DNA of 64,000 bases, taken from positions 46,001,462 through 46,065,461 of the forward strand of contig NC_071391.1 of assembly GCF_022682495.2 (NCBI RefSeq), in the 5' to 3' direction. Source of the DNA: Desmodus rotundus (Eukaryota > Chordata > Mammalia > Chiroptera > Phyllostomidae). The translations under genes were made by a program, and so were the position numbers. Under the pieces are notes generated by a model that saw only the letters and a program-made list of their open reading frames with translations, was not told the DNA's origin and did no database searches. How positions within the stretch are numbered: the stretch's first letter is position 1; each line of letters begins with the position of its first letter. This document shows, in pieces, positions 23,816 through 33,007 of the stretch.

Positions 23816-24309
23816 ACTTGCATAACTAAACTGAGCTCACAATAAAGTGAAGGAAATCCCAGGAACTAGAAACAAAAACTGAAAACGGGGATTAGTCATC
23901 TAGCTGACGACACAGCTGTCTTAGCAGCGTAAGGTATTTATGAACTGTTCATAGTCCAGGAGACAGATCTTGAGTTGTCACAAAGCAACTGAGATCCCTG
24001 TATAAAGGTTGATACCTACAGCAAAAAGATAGACTAGGGGAAAAAAATCTATCCACAGGGAAATAAGGAATCTTGCCTAGTGTGCCTAGCAAAATGGGAG
24101 AAAGAAATCTAGGAATTCAAAACCATAGGTGTGTACATGAGATGGATTTACAGTTAAAATTTATACTAAGCTTGTGCCCTGGAAATCTACAAATAGAAAA
24201 AAATTATACACATTTCGGTTCCAGGTTGATAATAGCCTTGAGTGCCCGATGGAAGCACACACAAAGTTGCTCCAGGAGATATTCGAATGGCCAATAATAT
24301 ATGAAAAGA

Positions 24310-24900
24310 TGTTTAACATGGTTAGTCATCAGGAAAATGCAAATTAGAACCACAATGAGATAGTACTACACCTCCATGAGAAAGGTTAAAATTAAAAAGA
24401 TTGACAGTATCAAGTATGTCGGTAAAAACATGAAGCAACTGGAGCTCTCTTATACTGCTATGGGACCATAAAATGGCACAACCACTTCAGAAAACTGATA
24501 ATTTCTTAAAAAGTTAAACATACACCTGCAATATGACCCACCCATTCCACTCTAAAAGGACAGGAAAATCCACCCACTCAAAATTTTGTACATGAACGCC
24601 CACAGCAACTTTATTTACAACGGCAAAAAAATGGAAACAACCCAAAAGTCTGTCAACGGTGAACGATAAATGAAATTGTATGATACAGCCATATAACAGA
24701 CTAGCATTTAGCAACAGAAGGTAAGTTATTGTTATATGCAACTAAACAGATAAATCTCAAATGCATTATATAGTACATGAAAGAAAGCAGACACAAAAAA
24801 ATACACACTGTATGATTTGACTTTTATAAAATTCTAGAAAATGCAAATTAATCTACACCAGTTCCTGGGGCTTAGGTGGGGGAAAGATGTACTGTAAAGA
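24310..24900 (+). mobile_element. Old L1 3' portion, plus strand
   Basis: The stretch matches the familiar end of mammalian L1 ORF2/3' UTR (AAATGCAAATTAGAACCACA, AGCCATATAACAGACTAG). It is broken by many stops and has no clear target-site duplication. Confidence 0.6.
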
Positions 24901-24944
24901 GGCATGTGGAAACTTTTGGGAATGTTAGGAATGGTCTGTATCTT

Positions 24945-27900
24945 TTCTTTTTTTTTACTTTCAATTTTTTTTATTGTGGTAAAATTACACATAACAAAAT
25001 TAACCATATTATTTTTAAGTGCACAGTTCAGTAGCATAAAATACCTTCATAATATTGTGCAACCATCACCACCATCTACCTCCATAAATCTATTAATCTT
25101 AAAAAACTGAAATTGTATATCCATTAAACAATAATTCCTCATTCCTCACTCCCCCCAGTCCCTGGAAAATACCACTCTACTTTCTGTTTCTATGATTTTT
25201 GACTACTCTAGGTACCTTGTATAAGTGGAATCATTATTTGTACTTTTAAGACTGGCTTATCTCACTTAGCATAATGTCTTCAAGGTTCATCCATGCTGCA
25301 GCATGTGTCAGAATTTTCCTTTTTATTTTTTAAATATATTTTACTCATTATGCTATTATAGTTGTTGCATTTCCCCCCCTTTATTCCCCTCCACCCTGCA
25401 AACCCCCTCCCACCCACATTCCCCCCCTTTAGTTCATGTCCTTGGGTCATACATATAAGTTCTTTGGCTTCTACATTTCCTATACTATTCTTAACCTCCC
25501 CCTATTTTCTACCTACCATTTACGCTACTTATTCTCTGTACCTTTTACCCCTCCCACCCCCTCCTCCCACTCCCCTGCTGATAACCCTCCATGTGATCTC
25601 CATTTCTGTGGTTCTGTTCCTGTTCTAGTTGTTTGCTTAGTTTTTGTTTTTAGGTTCGGTTGTTAATAGCTGTGAGCTTGCTGTCATTTTACTGTTCATA
25701 TTTTTGATCATCTTTTTCTTAGATAAGTCCCTTTAACACTTCACATAATAAGGGCTGGGTGATAATGAACTCCTTTAACTTGACCCTATGTGGGAAGCAC
25801 TTTATCTGCCCTTCCATTCTAAATGATAGTTTTGCTGGATAGGGTAATCTTGGATGTAGGTACTTGCCTTTCATGACTTCATATACTTCTTTCCAACCCC
25901 TTCTTGCCTGCAAGGTCTCTTTTGAGAAAGCAGCTGACAGTCTTATGGGAACTCCTTTGTAGGTAACTCTTTCCTTTTCTCTTGCTTTTAAGATTCTCTC
26001 CTTATTTTTAATCTTGGGTAATGTAATTATGATGTGCCTTGGTATGTGCTTCCTTGGGTCCAACTTCTTTGGGACTCTGAGCTTCCAGGACTTCCTGAAA
26101 GTCTATTTCCTTTGCCAGATTGGAGAAGTTCTCCTTCATTATTTGTTCAAGTAAGTTTTCAATTTGTTGCTCTTCCTCTTCTCCTTCTGGCACCCCTATG
26201 ATTCAGATGTTGGAACATTTAAAGATGTCCTGGAGGTTCCTAAGCCTCTCCTCATTTTTTTGAATTCGTGTTTCTTCATTCTTTTCTGGTTGGATGTTTC
26301 TTTCTTCCTTCTGCTCCAAACTGTTGATTTGAATCCCAGTTTCCTTCTCGTCACTGTTGGTTCCCTGTACATTTTCCATTATTTCACTTCTCATAGCTTT
26401 CATTTTTTCCTCTAATTTGCAACCATATTCAAACAATTCTGTGTGTATCCTGATTACCAGTGTTCGGAACTGTGCATCTGATAAACTGGCTATCTCTTCA
26501 TCGCTTAGCTGTATTTTTTCTGGAGCTTTGATCTGTTTCTTCATTTGGGCCTTTTTTTGTTGTTTTTTTGTTTTGTTTTGTTTTGTTTTTGTCTCAGCGT
26601 GCCTGTTATGTAGCAAGGGGCAGAGCCTTAGGTGTTTACCAGGGAGGGGCAACCCATGTTGCTACATTGTGACACTGTATGTGGGAGAGGGGTCCAAGAG
26701 GGAACGTCCCACTTGCCCCACTCTCTGCCAGTTTTTGGTCACTTCCCCTGCTATTCACAATCAAACTGGGACATTCTGGTACTTATTCCCGGGTGGGTGG
26801 CTTTGTGTATGTTCTAGGACCCTGTGGGTCTCTCCAACGAACTCTCCTGTGAGGCTGGGAGTTTCTCCTGCTGCCTCCTCAACCCCCACAGGTGTTTTCA
26901 GTCAGAGGTTTTGAGGCTTCATTTCCTCGCACTGTAACCCTGGGTTGCGCAGTCTGTCTCACTCCCCAGTTGTTCCTCCCAGTTTATCTGCACAAAAATA
27001 TGGGACCACCCATTCCACAAGTTACCCCCTGGCCAGGTCTGTTGGCCGCCGCCTTGCCTGCCCCAGCCCTCCAGCCACCACTTTGCCTCCTACCAGTCTG
27101 GATGAATGTTTCTTCTTTAACTCCTTGGTTGTCGGATTTCCATTCAGTTAGATTTTTCTGTCAGTTCTGGAGAGTTTTTGTTTTTAAATTTGTTGTTCTT
27201 TTGGTTGTGCGAGGAGGCACAGTGTGTCTGCCTAAGTAAGCCTCTATCTTGGCCAGAAGTCCATTTCTTTCCTTTTAAAGGCTAAATAATGTGTGTGTGT
27301 GTGTGTATATCATATATGTAATGTATCTCACATTTTGCTTATCTATCCATCAGCTGATGGACACAGGTTGCTTCCATGTTTTAGCTAATACAAATAATGC
27401 TATGAATCTAGGTGTACAAATATCTCTTTGAGACTCTGCTTTCAGTTTTGGGGTAGTTGTGGTTTTTTTTTATAGGGGGGCATATACCTAGAAGTGGAAC
27501 TATGGGATCATAACATAATTCATTTTAACTTTTTGAGGAATCATCATACTGTTGTCCACCATGGCTATTCCATTTCACATTCCCACCAACAGTGCACAAA
27601 GTTTCCAATTTCTCTACATCCTAGTTAACTATCATAATGGGTGTAAGACAGATCTCACTGTAGTTTTGATTTGTAATTCTCTAATTATTAGTGATGTTGA
27701 GGATCTTTTTATGTGCTTGTTGGCCATTTGTGTACCTTGGAGAAATGTCTATTAGAGTCCTTCGCCTGTTTTTAAATAGGTTGTTTGGCTTTTTTGTTAA
27801 GTTTTAGAACTTCTCTACATATTCTGGATAGTAATCCCTTATCAGATATATGATTTGCAATATTTTCTTCTATTCTGTAGGTTGCCTTCTTACACTGTTA

Positions 27901-28960
27901 ACAGTGTGTTTTGATGCACATTTTAAAATTTTTTCCTAAAGTCCAGTGTGTCTATTACTCCTTTCGCTGCCTCTACCTTTGATATCATATCGAAGAAACC
28001 ATTACCAAACCCAGTGTTATGAAGCTTTTGTCACATGTTTTCTTCTAAGAGTTTTATAGTTTTAATTCTCACAGTTAGCTCTTTGATCCAGTTTAGTTAC
28101 CTTCTGTATATGGTGGTTGGTCAGGGTCCAAATTTATTCTTTTCCATGTGAATGTCCAGTTTTCCCAGTTCTATTTGTTGAAGACTGTCCTTTCCCCATT
28201 GAAGGTTTTGATACCCTTGTCAAAAATCATTGACTGTATTTGGGAGGGTCTATTTCTGGCCTCTCTATTCTCGGTCAATACGTCTGTTTTTATTAGTACC
28301 ACACTGTTTTGATTACTGTTAATAAGTTTTGAAGTCAGGAATTGTGAATCCTCTAGCCTTGTCCTTCCTTCTTTTACAAGACTGTGTTGGCGATTTGGGA
28401 TATCTTGAGATTTCATATAAATTTTAGAATGGGTTTTTCCACTTCTGCAAAACATATTGCTAGAATTTTGAAAGGGGTTGGTTTGAGTCTATGGATTATT
28501 GTGGGTAGTATGGATACTGTACATCTTAACAATACAAGTCTTCCAATCCATGAACATGAAATGTATTTCCACTTATTTATGTCTTCTTTAATTTCTTTCA
28601 GCAATGTTTTGGAGTTTTCATTGTATAAATCTTTCACCTTTTTGGTTAATTTCTAAGTATTTTGTCCTTTCTGATGTTATTGGAAACGGAAATGTTCATG
28701 TAATTTCATTTTCAAATTCTTCATTGTTAGTATATAGAAATGCAAATGACTTCTGTGTGTTGATACTGTATCCTGCTACTTTGCTGAATTTACTTATTAG
28801 TTCTAGCATTTTTTATGAAATTTTCAGAGTTTTCTATATGTAAGATCATATCTGTGAACAGAGATAATTCTACTTCTTCCTGTACAATTTGGGTGCCTTT
28901 TATTTCTTTTTCTGGCCTAACTGATATGGCCAGATCTTTCAGTACAATTAGTGATAGCTT
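24945..28960 (-). mobile_element. Old L1, minus strand, split by half-L1 copy B
   Basis: The 3' UTR lies at 24945-25321 and 27254-27500, and ORF2 C-terminal sequence at about 27.5-28.9 kb. Frames at 28637-28413 and 28455-28171 read MKDLYNENSKTLLKEIKEDI and MFCRSGKTHSKIYMKSQD, typical of the L1 ORF2 C-terminal region, but are separated by a frameshift. The insertion of copy B at 25322-27253 is therefore younger. Confidence 0.75.
25322..27253 (-). mobile_element. Half-L1 copy B, near full length, inserted in an older L1
   Basis: On the minus strand it starts ..CCAAGATAGAGGCTTACTTA, has a ~650-bp 5' UTR, ORF1 remains (26652 down to 25719) and a 3' UTR ending at about 25322. The ORF1 start codon is lost by a one-base change and frames shift near 26190 and 26060, so no protein is expected. 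It retains the ORF1 C-terminal segment missing from copy A. Flanking L1 sequence ends and resumes around TTTTCCTTTT, a probable target-site duplication. Confidence 0.8.
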
Positions 28961-29075
28961 TAAAGAATTTCGGTAACTTCATAAATTCCCCATGCCTTGT
29001 TATAAGACTTAAGTTAGATTTTGTTTGTTAGTTTGTTGTTTTGTTTTTCAGTCTTTGCAGTTTATCAGCAGTCTT

Positions 29076-29307
29076 TTTTTTTTTTTTTACAGATTTTATT
29101 TATTTATTTTTAGAGAGGGGAATGGAGGGAGAACAAGAGGGAGAGAAACATTGATGTATGAGAGAAACATCCATTGGTTTCCTCTTGCATATGTCCCAAT
29201 TGAGAACCTGGCCCACAACCCAGGCACATGCCCGGACTGGGGAATTGAACCAGTGACCTTTCGCTTTGCAGGACAACACTCAATCAACTGAGCCACACCA
29301 GTCAGGG
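29076..29307 (-). mobile_element. VES SINE, first of a same-orientation pair
   Basis: Reverse VES with a long A tail (read as T) and head end CCACACCAGTCAGGG. A second VES lies 30 bases right. Confidence 0.9.
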
Positions 29308-29337
29308 ATCTTTTTTTTTCAAATCCTCACCGGAGGA

Positions 29338-29509
29338 CCTTTTTTTTTTTCCCCTCATTGCTTTTCAAAGAGAGAGGAAGGGAAAGAGAGAAACATCAAT
29401 GCGAGAGCGAAGCATCTATCGGTTGCCTTCCCACGTGCGCTCAGACTGGGGATCGAACCTGCAACATTTTGGCTACAGGACAACCAACTGAGCCACACCA
29501 GCCCCGGCT
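29338..29509 (-). mobile_element. VES SINE, second of a pair
   Basis: Reverse, shorter VES with head end CACACCAGCCCCGGC. The flank TATCAAGCAATCTT after it resembles TATCAGCAGTCTT before the first SINE, as though the pair inserted as one unit. Confidence 0.85.
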
Positions 29510-29559
29510 ATCAAGCAATCTTAAGTGTTAAAAGCAGTGGAAGTCTGAAATTTGTTCCA

Positions 29560-29675
29560 TTCACTCTGTATCTTGATTGTGGCAGCTTCTTATTGGTGTA
29601 TATTTATCAAAACTCTTTTTCCTTTAAATGAAGTTAATTGTACATAAATTACACCTAAGCAAAGTTGATTTTTTT
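29560..29675 (+). mobile_element. Old L1 3' end fragment
   Basis: A short match to the L1 terminus (GGTGTATATTTATCAAAACT, ACATAAATTACACCTAAGCA, AAGTTGATTTTT). Confidence 0.5.
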
Positions 29676-30041
29676 TTTTTAAACTGCTCTTGGGAGAACT
29701 GACCTCAATGCAAGCTACATAAGATTATCATACATGATGCATCTTTAAATATGAGCTCACCACAATTACAAAATACTTGAGGGAACAATTCATCTTGAGC
29801 AAGAGTCAGATATAACAAATTCCCTGATCAGCTCTGTCTGGCCATCTGAGGCAGGGCTTTGCCCCTATCCTAACAGTTCTAGAACTCAAGTCTTACTTCT
29901 AGGCATTCTTTCTACCCCCACATTCCATAAATAAGAAAGAACACTCTAAATGGAAATGCTTCTTATGTGAGCTTTCGGGCAAGATATTCTAGTTTGGGGG
30001 GAGTAGAGCTTTTGGCTTCAGATTAAGATTCAGGCATTACA

Positions 30042-30245
30042 TCTCTGGCTGGTGTGGCTCAGTGGATTGAGTGCTGGCCTGAGAACAAAAAGGTCACTGG
30101 TTCAATTCCCAGTCAGGGCACCATGCCTGGGTTGTGGGCCAGGTCCCAGTAGGGCCTGCGGGAGAGGCAACTACACATTGATGTTTCTCTCCATCTTTCT
30201 TCCTATCCCTCTCTCTAAAAATAAAAAATAAATAATCTTAAAAAA
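30042..30245 (+). mobile_element. VES SINE with 17-bp target-site duplication
   Basis: Head TCTCTGGCTGGTGTGGCTCA. Perfect AAGATTCAGGCATTACA at 30025-30041 and 30246-30262. It appears to be one of the youngest SINEs here. Confidence 0.95.
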
Positions 30246-30939
30246 AAGATTCAGGCATTACAATTAGTCATCATTTGCTTGAACCTGGGCCCCCTAAGTG
30301 TCTCCTCCTCTACAGGAGGAAAATACCACATACCACACAGGAACAAAAAGAGAGGGTATACATACACTCATTCCTGCTGACTGAAAGCTACTTTATGTGA
30401 TCTGAACATTCCCTCCAGGTTCCCATATATTCACCTCACTACTGCTCTCCACAAGGTAGACAGCCCCAATCCCCCTACCATTGAAGGTTTCTCCCCACCA
30501 CAGAGTAACACACTTGATAATCCTTAACTTTGAATCTATAAGACTTGGCAACCGACACCAGAGAGTGAAGCGTGCATTAAAGCAAGTAAATATTATCACA
30601 TTTTCAGGAGGCAGTGCCACTCCTGGCAAGAGGAGAGCATAATACCGAGCTTCAAAAACCACTAAATGAGATGGAAAGCCAGGCTCCTATCCCTTTTCAG
30701 CGCAAGAAAACTCATTCATTTCAAAGCACACATTAAATGGCCATGCTGCGTATCATATCCTACACAGGCATCAGGATACAGGAACAAAAAACACTCTATG
30801 TAGGACAACATGCAGACTCTCTCTCAGAACACCGAATGAAAAGCACTACCTTGGGGTGAAGCAAAAGAGGGTGTCCAGAGGGCTCTTTCCCACCAACGAC
30901 CTTCACAGTCACAGTCATAAATCTGTACTCTCCAAGATG

Positions 30940-31080
30940 TTTCCACAGAACACCTTACCTGATTTGACCCTCAAAACCACCCCAGGAAGTAGGTAATGCA
31001 GGTGTAGTCATTGTTGACATACATGAAAAATGAGGCTTTAAATACATTAAGTGACTCCTCCAAAACAACCTGCACCCTCA
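30940..31080 (-). mobile_element. MIR SINE fragment
   Basis: Reverse MIR text (TTTGACCCTCAAAACCACCC, GAAAAATGAGGCTTTAAATA). Confidence 0.5.
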
Positions 31081-31134
31081 ACACAGCCTCTTTCCTCCCC
31101 TCTGGTGGTCCTCATGTAGGCCCAACCCTCGAAA

Positions 31135-31610
31135 GCCCCAGTACAGCTTACCACGCACTAGCTATGTAACCCTGGCAGAGGTAAACCTCAGACTGTCCAT
31201 CTGTAATAAACTATAATAAGGTTATTAGGTCCTGGACAGGCAGCTCAGTTGTTAGAGCGTTGACGGATAAGCCACGGTTTTGCGTTGGCTCTCAGTCAGG
31301 GCACACACAAGAATCAACAAATTATCGCATAAATAAGTGGGACAAATCGATGTCTCTGTCCGAGTGTCTCTCCCTCCCTCTTTACCTCTTACTCTCTGTT
31401 TCTAAAATCAATTAAAAAATCAACCAACGAATGCATAAATAAATGGAACAACAAATCGATATTTCCCTCTCTCCCCCTAAAGTCAATAAATTAAAAAAAT
31501 TAAAAACAATGTAGAAATATTACAAAGATGGTCCACATAAAGGGTGTGGCTGACACGTAGTTGGTGCTCAGAAAATGCTTACCACTTCCTACCACCATTA
31601 TTAACAATAA
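31135..31610 (+). mobile_element. MIR SINE interrupted by a VES SINE
   Basis: The MIR left part (TAGCTATGTAACCCTGGCAG, CTGTCCATCTGTAATAAAC) and right part (ACACGTAGTTGGTGCTCAGA) flank a VES insertion at 31229-31507. Confidence 0.65.
31229..31507 (+). mobile_element. VES SINE with duplicated 3' body
   Basis: Head GGTCCTGGACAGGCAGCTCA. The segment CAACAAAT..CGCATAAATAAGTGG is followed by a second version (CAACCAACGAATGCATAAAT, AAATGGAACAAC), so the 3' part occurs twice. It is inserted in a MIR. Confidence 0.8.
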
Positions 31611-31869
31611 TAGGCAAAGACTTCCCATTACAGGACCCCTCCTAACAAGCCTTTCGGAAATCAGCACTTTTCAGCCCCGCCTTCACCCCCACGTTCGCCC
31701 TCAGGTATAATTCCACAGACACGCCCCCAAACAGACTCTACCCCCAGGCACGTCTTGCACCTCCCCCTCCGACAACCCTCTGCTCACATACCTTACCCGG
31801 GACAGATTCTCCTCAGCCACAATTCCTTACAAAGGAGGCCTTCCGCTTCTAGCCACCTCTCCAGCACCA

Positions 31870-32180
31870 GCTCCGAGACTGGGCATTCCTGTGGGCCCCT
31901 AGGCTGAACGCCGGCCGCGGCCCGCGCCAGTTACCTGGCCGCGGACTCCTGCTCTGCTCCCGCTCGCTCCGGCTCGCGTTCGATGAGCGCTCGCGCCAGC
32001 GCCCTGAGCGCACAGTTAGTTTAAACTATGGCCCCGCCCCCTCACCCCGCGCTCTGATAGGCTCCAGCGTGCTGGTGTGCACGCAGGGGCACGCTTGAAG
32101 ACCCGGGAAAAGGAAGTGTGAGGGCCACTGGGAGAGAAGAAGGGGTGAGAAGAAGGGGTGTCACTACTTCCGGCCCCCGC
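31870..32180 (-). promoter_or_regulatory. CpG-island promoter of a minus-strand gene (probably NUMA1)
   Basis: The region is CpG-dense, with GC boxes (GCCCCGCCCCC near 32031), an ETS core on the minus strand (GCCGGAAGTAG, near 32164-32174) and a candidate minus-strand first exon. Its right end is copied in inverted orientation at the end of the window. Identity as NUMA1 is inferred from human gene order, where NUMA1 and LRRC51/LRTOMT are head-to-head. Confidence 0.55.
31935..32025 (-). other. Candidate noncoding first exon, minus strand (NUMA1 5' UTR?)
   Basis: Reading the minus strand, GC-rich sequence starting near AGTTTAAACTAACTGTGCGC ends CGCGGCCAG|GTAACTGG at 31935, a good splice donor. 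No long ORF starts here, so it would be a 5' UTR exon. Everything left of it lacks coding exons, as in a large first intron. Start position is approximate. Confidence 0.45.
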
Positions 32181-32202
32181 CCCCCCCGCCCCCCCCCGCC
32201 CC
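32144..32202 (+). repeat. Left copy of inverted duplicated contig end
   Basis: Bases 32144-32179 are the exact reverse complement of 63965-64000. From 32180 to the gap the two share the pattern of C runs separated by single Gs but with different run lengths (8, 9, 4 here; 10, 10, 14 in the other). Confidence 0.95.
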
Positions 32203-32702
32203 NNNNNNNNNNNNNNNNNNNNNNNNNNNNNNNNNNNNNNNNNNNNNNNNNNNNNNNNNNNNNNNNNNNNNNNNNNNNNNNNNNNNNNNNNNNNNNNNNN
32301 NNNNNNNNNNNNNNNNNNNNNNNNNNNNNNNNNNNNNNNNNNNNNNNNNNNNNNNNNNNNNNNNNNNNNNNNNNNNNNNNNNNNNNNNNNNNNNNNNNNN
32401 NNNNNNNNNNNNNNNNNNNNNNNNNNNNNNNNNNNNNNNNNNNNNNNNNNNNNNNNNNNNNNNNNNNNNNNNNNNNNNNNNNNNNNNNNNNNNNNNNNNN
32501 NNNNNNNNNNNNNNNNNNNNNNNNNNNNNNNNNNNNNNNNNNNNNNNNNNNNNNNNNNNNNNNNNNNNNNNNNNNNNNNNNNNNNNNNNNNNNNNNNNNN
32601 NNNNNNNNNNNNNNNNNNNNNNNNNNNNNNNNNNNNNNNNNNNNNNNNNNNNNNNNNNNNNNNNNNNNNNNNNNNNNNNNNNNNNNNNNNNNNNNNNNNN
32701 NN
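32203..32702. other. Assembly gap, 500 Ns
   Basis: Exactly 500 Ns, a conventional placeholder for a gap of unknown size. The sequence at its left edge breaks inside C-runs separated by single Gs, a tract that is hard to sequence. Confidence 0.99.
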
Positions 32703-32965
32703 CCTCCTTTCTCTCCTGCCACAGGTCTCGCGGGTTGTCACGCAAGGTGCGCCTTCCCATTGGTTGGGGATGATCACGTTGTAGGGGGTGGAACCGGAAG
32801 CCGGGGTTTCGGCGGCGCAGCGGCTGCGAAGCGGCTCTGGGAAGGTTTAGTCTTGGGGGCGGGTGGTTGCTTGCTGCTTGCAGCCACGGGTCATGTGACC
32901 GGAAGGGCTCCTGACAGACGCTGTCCCTCCTCCGCGCGGCCTGAGCGCCCGGCCCGACCCCGGCC
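32703..32965 (+). promoter_or_regulatory. LAMTOR1: LAMTOR1 promoter and 5' UTR (CpG island, left edge cut by gap)
   Basis: The stretch between the N gap and the ATG is CpG-rich and has no TATA box. It holds an inverted CCAAT box (CCCATTGGTT near 32756-32765), two ETS-type CCGGAAG/CCGGAAGC cores near 32792 and 32899, and an E-box palindrome at 32890-32899. This is a typical housekeeping promoter. The transcription start cannot be fixed from sequence. Confidence 0.75.
32890..32899 (+). promoter_or_regulatory. CLEAR/M-box-like E-box GTCATGTGAC
   Basis: The decamer GTCATGTGAC differs by one base from the CLEAR consensus GTCACGTGAC bound by TFEB/TFE3 and contains the MITF M-box core TCATGTG. It lies about 67 bp upstream of the LAMTOR1 ATG and abuts an ETS core. 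Regulation of LAMTOR1 by MiT/TFE factors through this site is an inference. Confidence 0.5.
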
Positions 32966-33007
32966 ATGGGGTGCTGCTATAGCAGCGAGAACGAGGACTC
33001 GGACCAG
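32966..33007 (+). CDS. LAMTOR1: LAMTOR1 coding exon 1 (residues 1-14)
   Basis: The ATG lies in CGGCCATGGGG, a good Kozak context with G at +4. The exon encodes the lipid-anchor segment [14 protein letters not shown] and ends CAG before a GTGCGG donor, in phase 0. The following intron of about 3.8 kb is the longest in the gene. Confidence 0.95.

Noticed and set aside
26357..26914. 185-codon plus-strand ORF
   Set aside because: Antisense of ORF1/5' UTR in half-L1 copy B.
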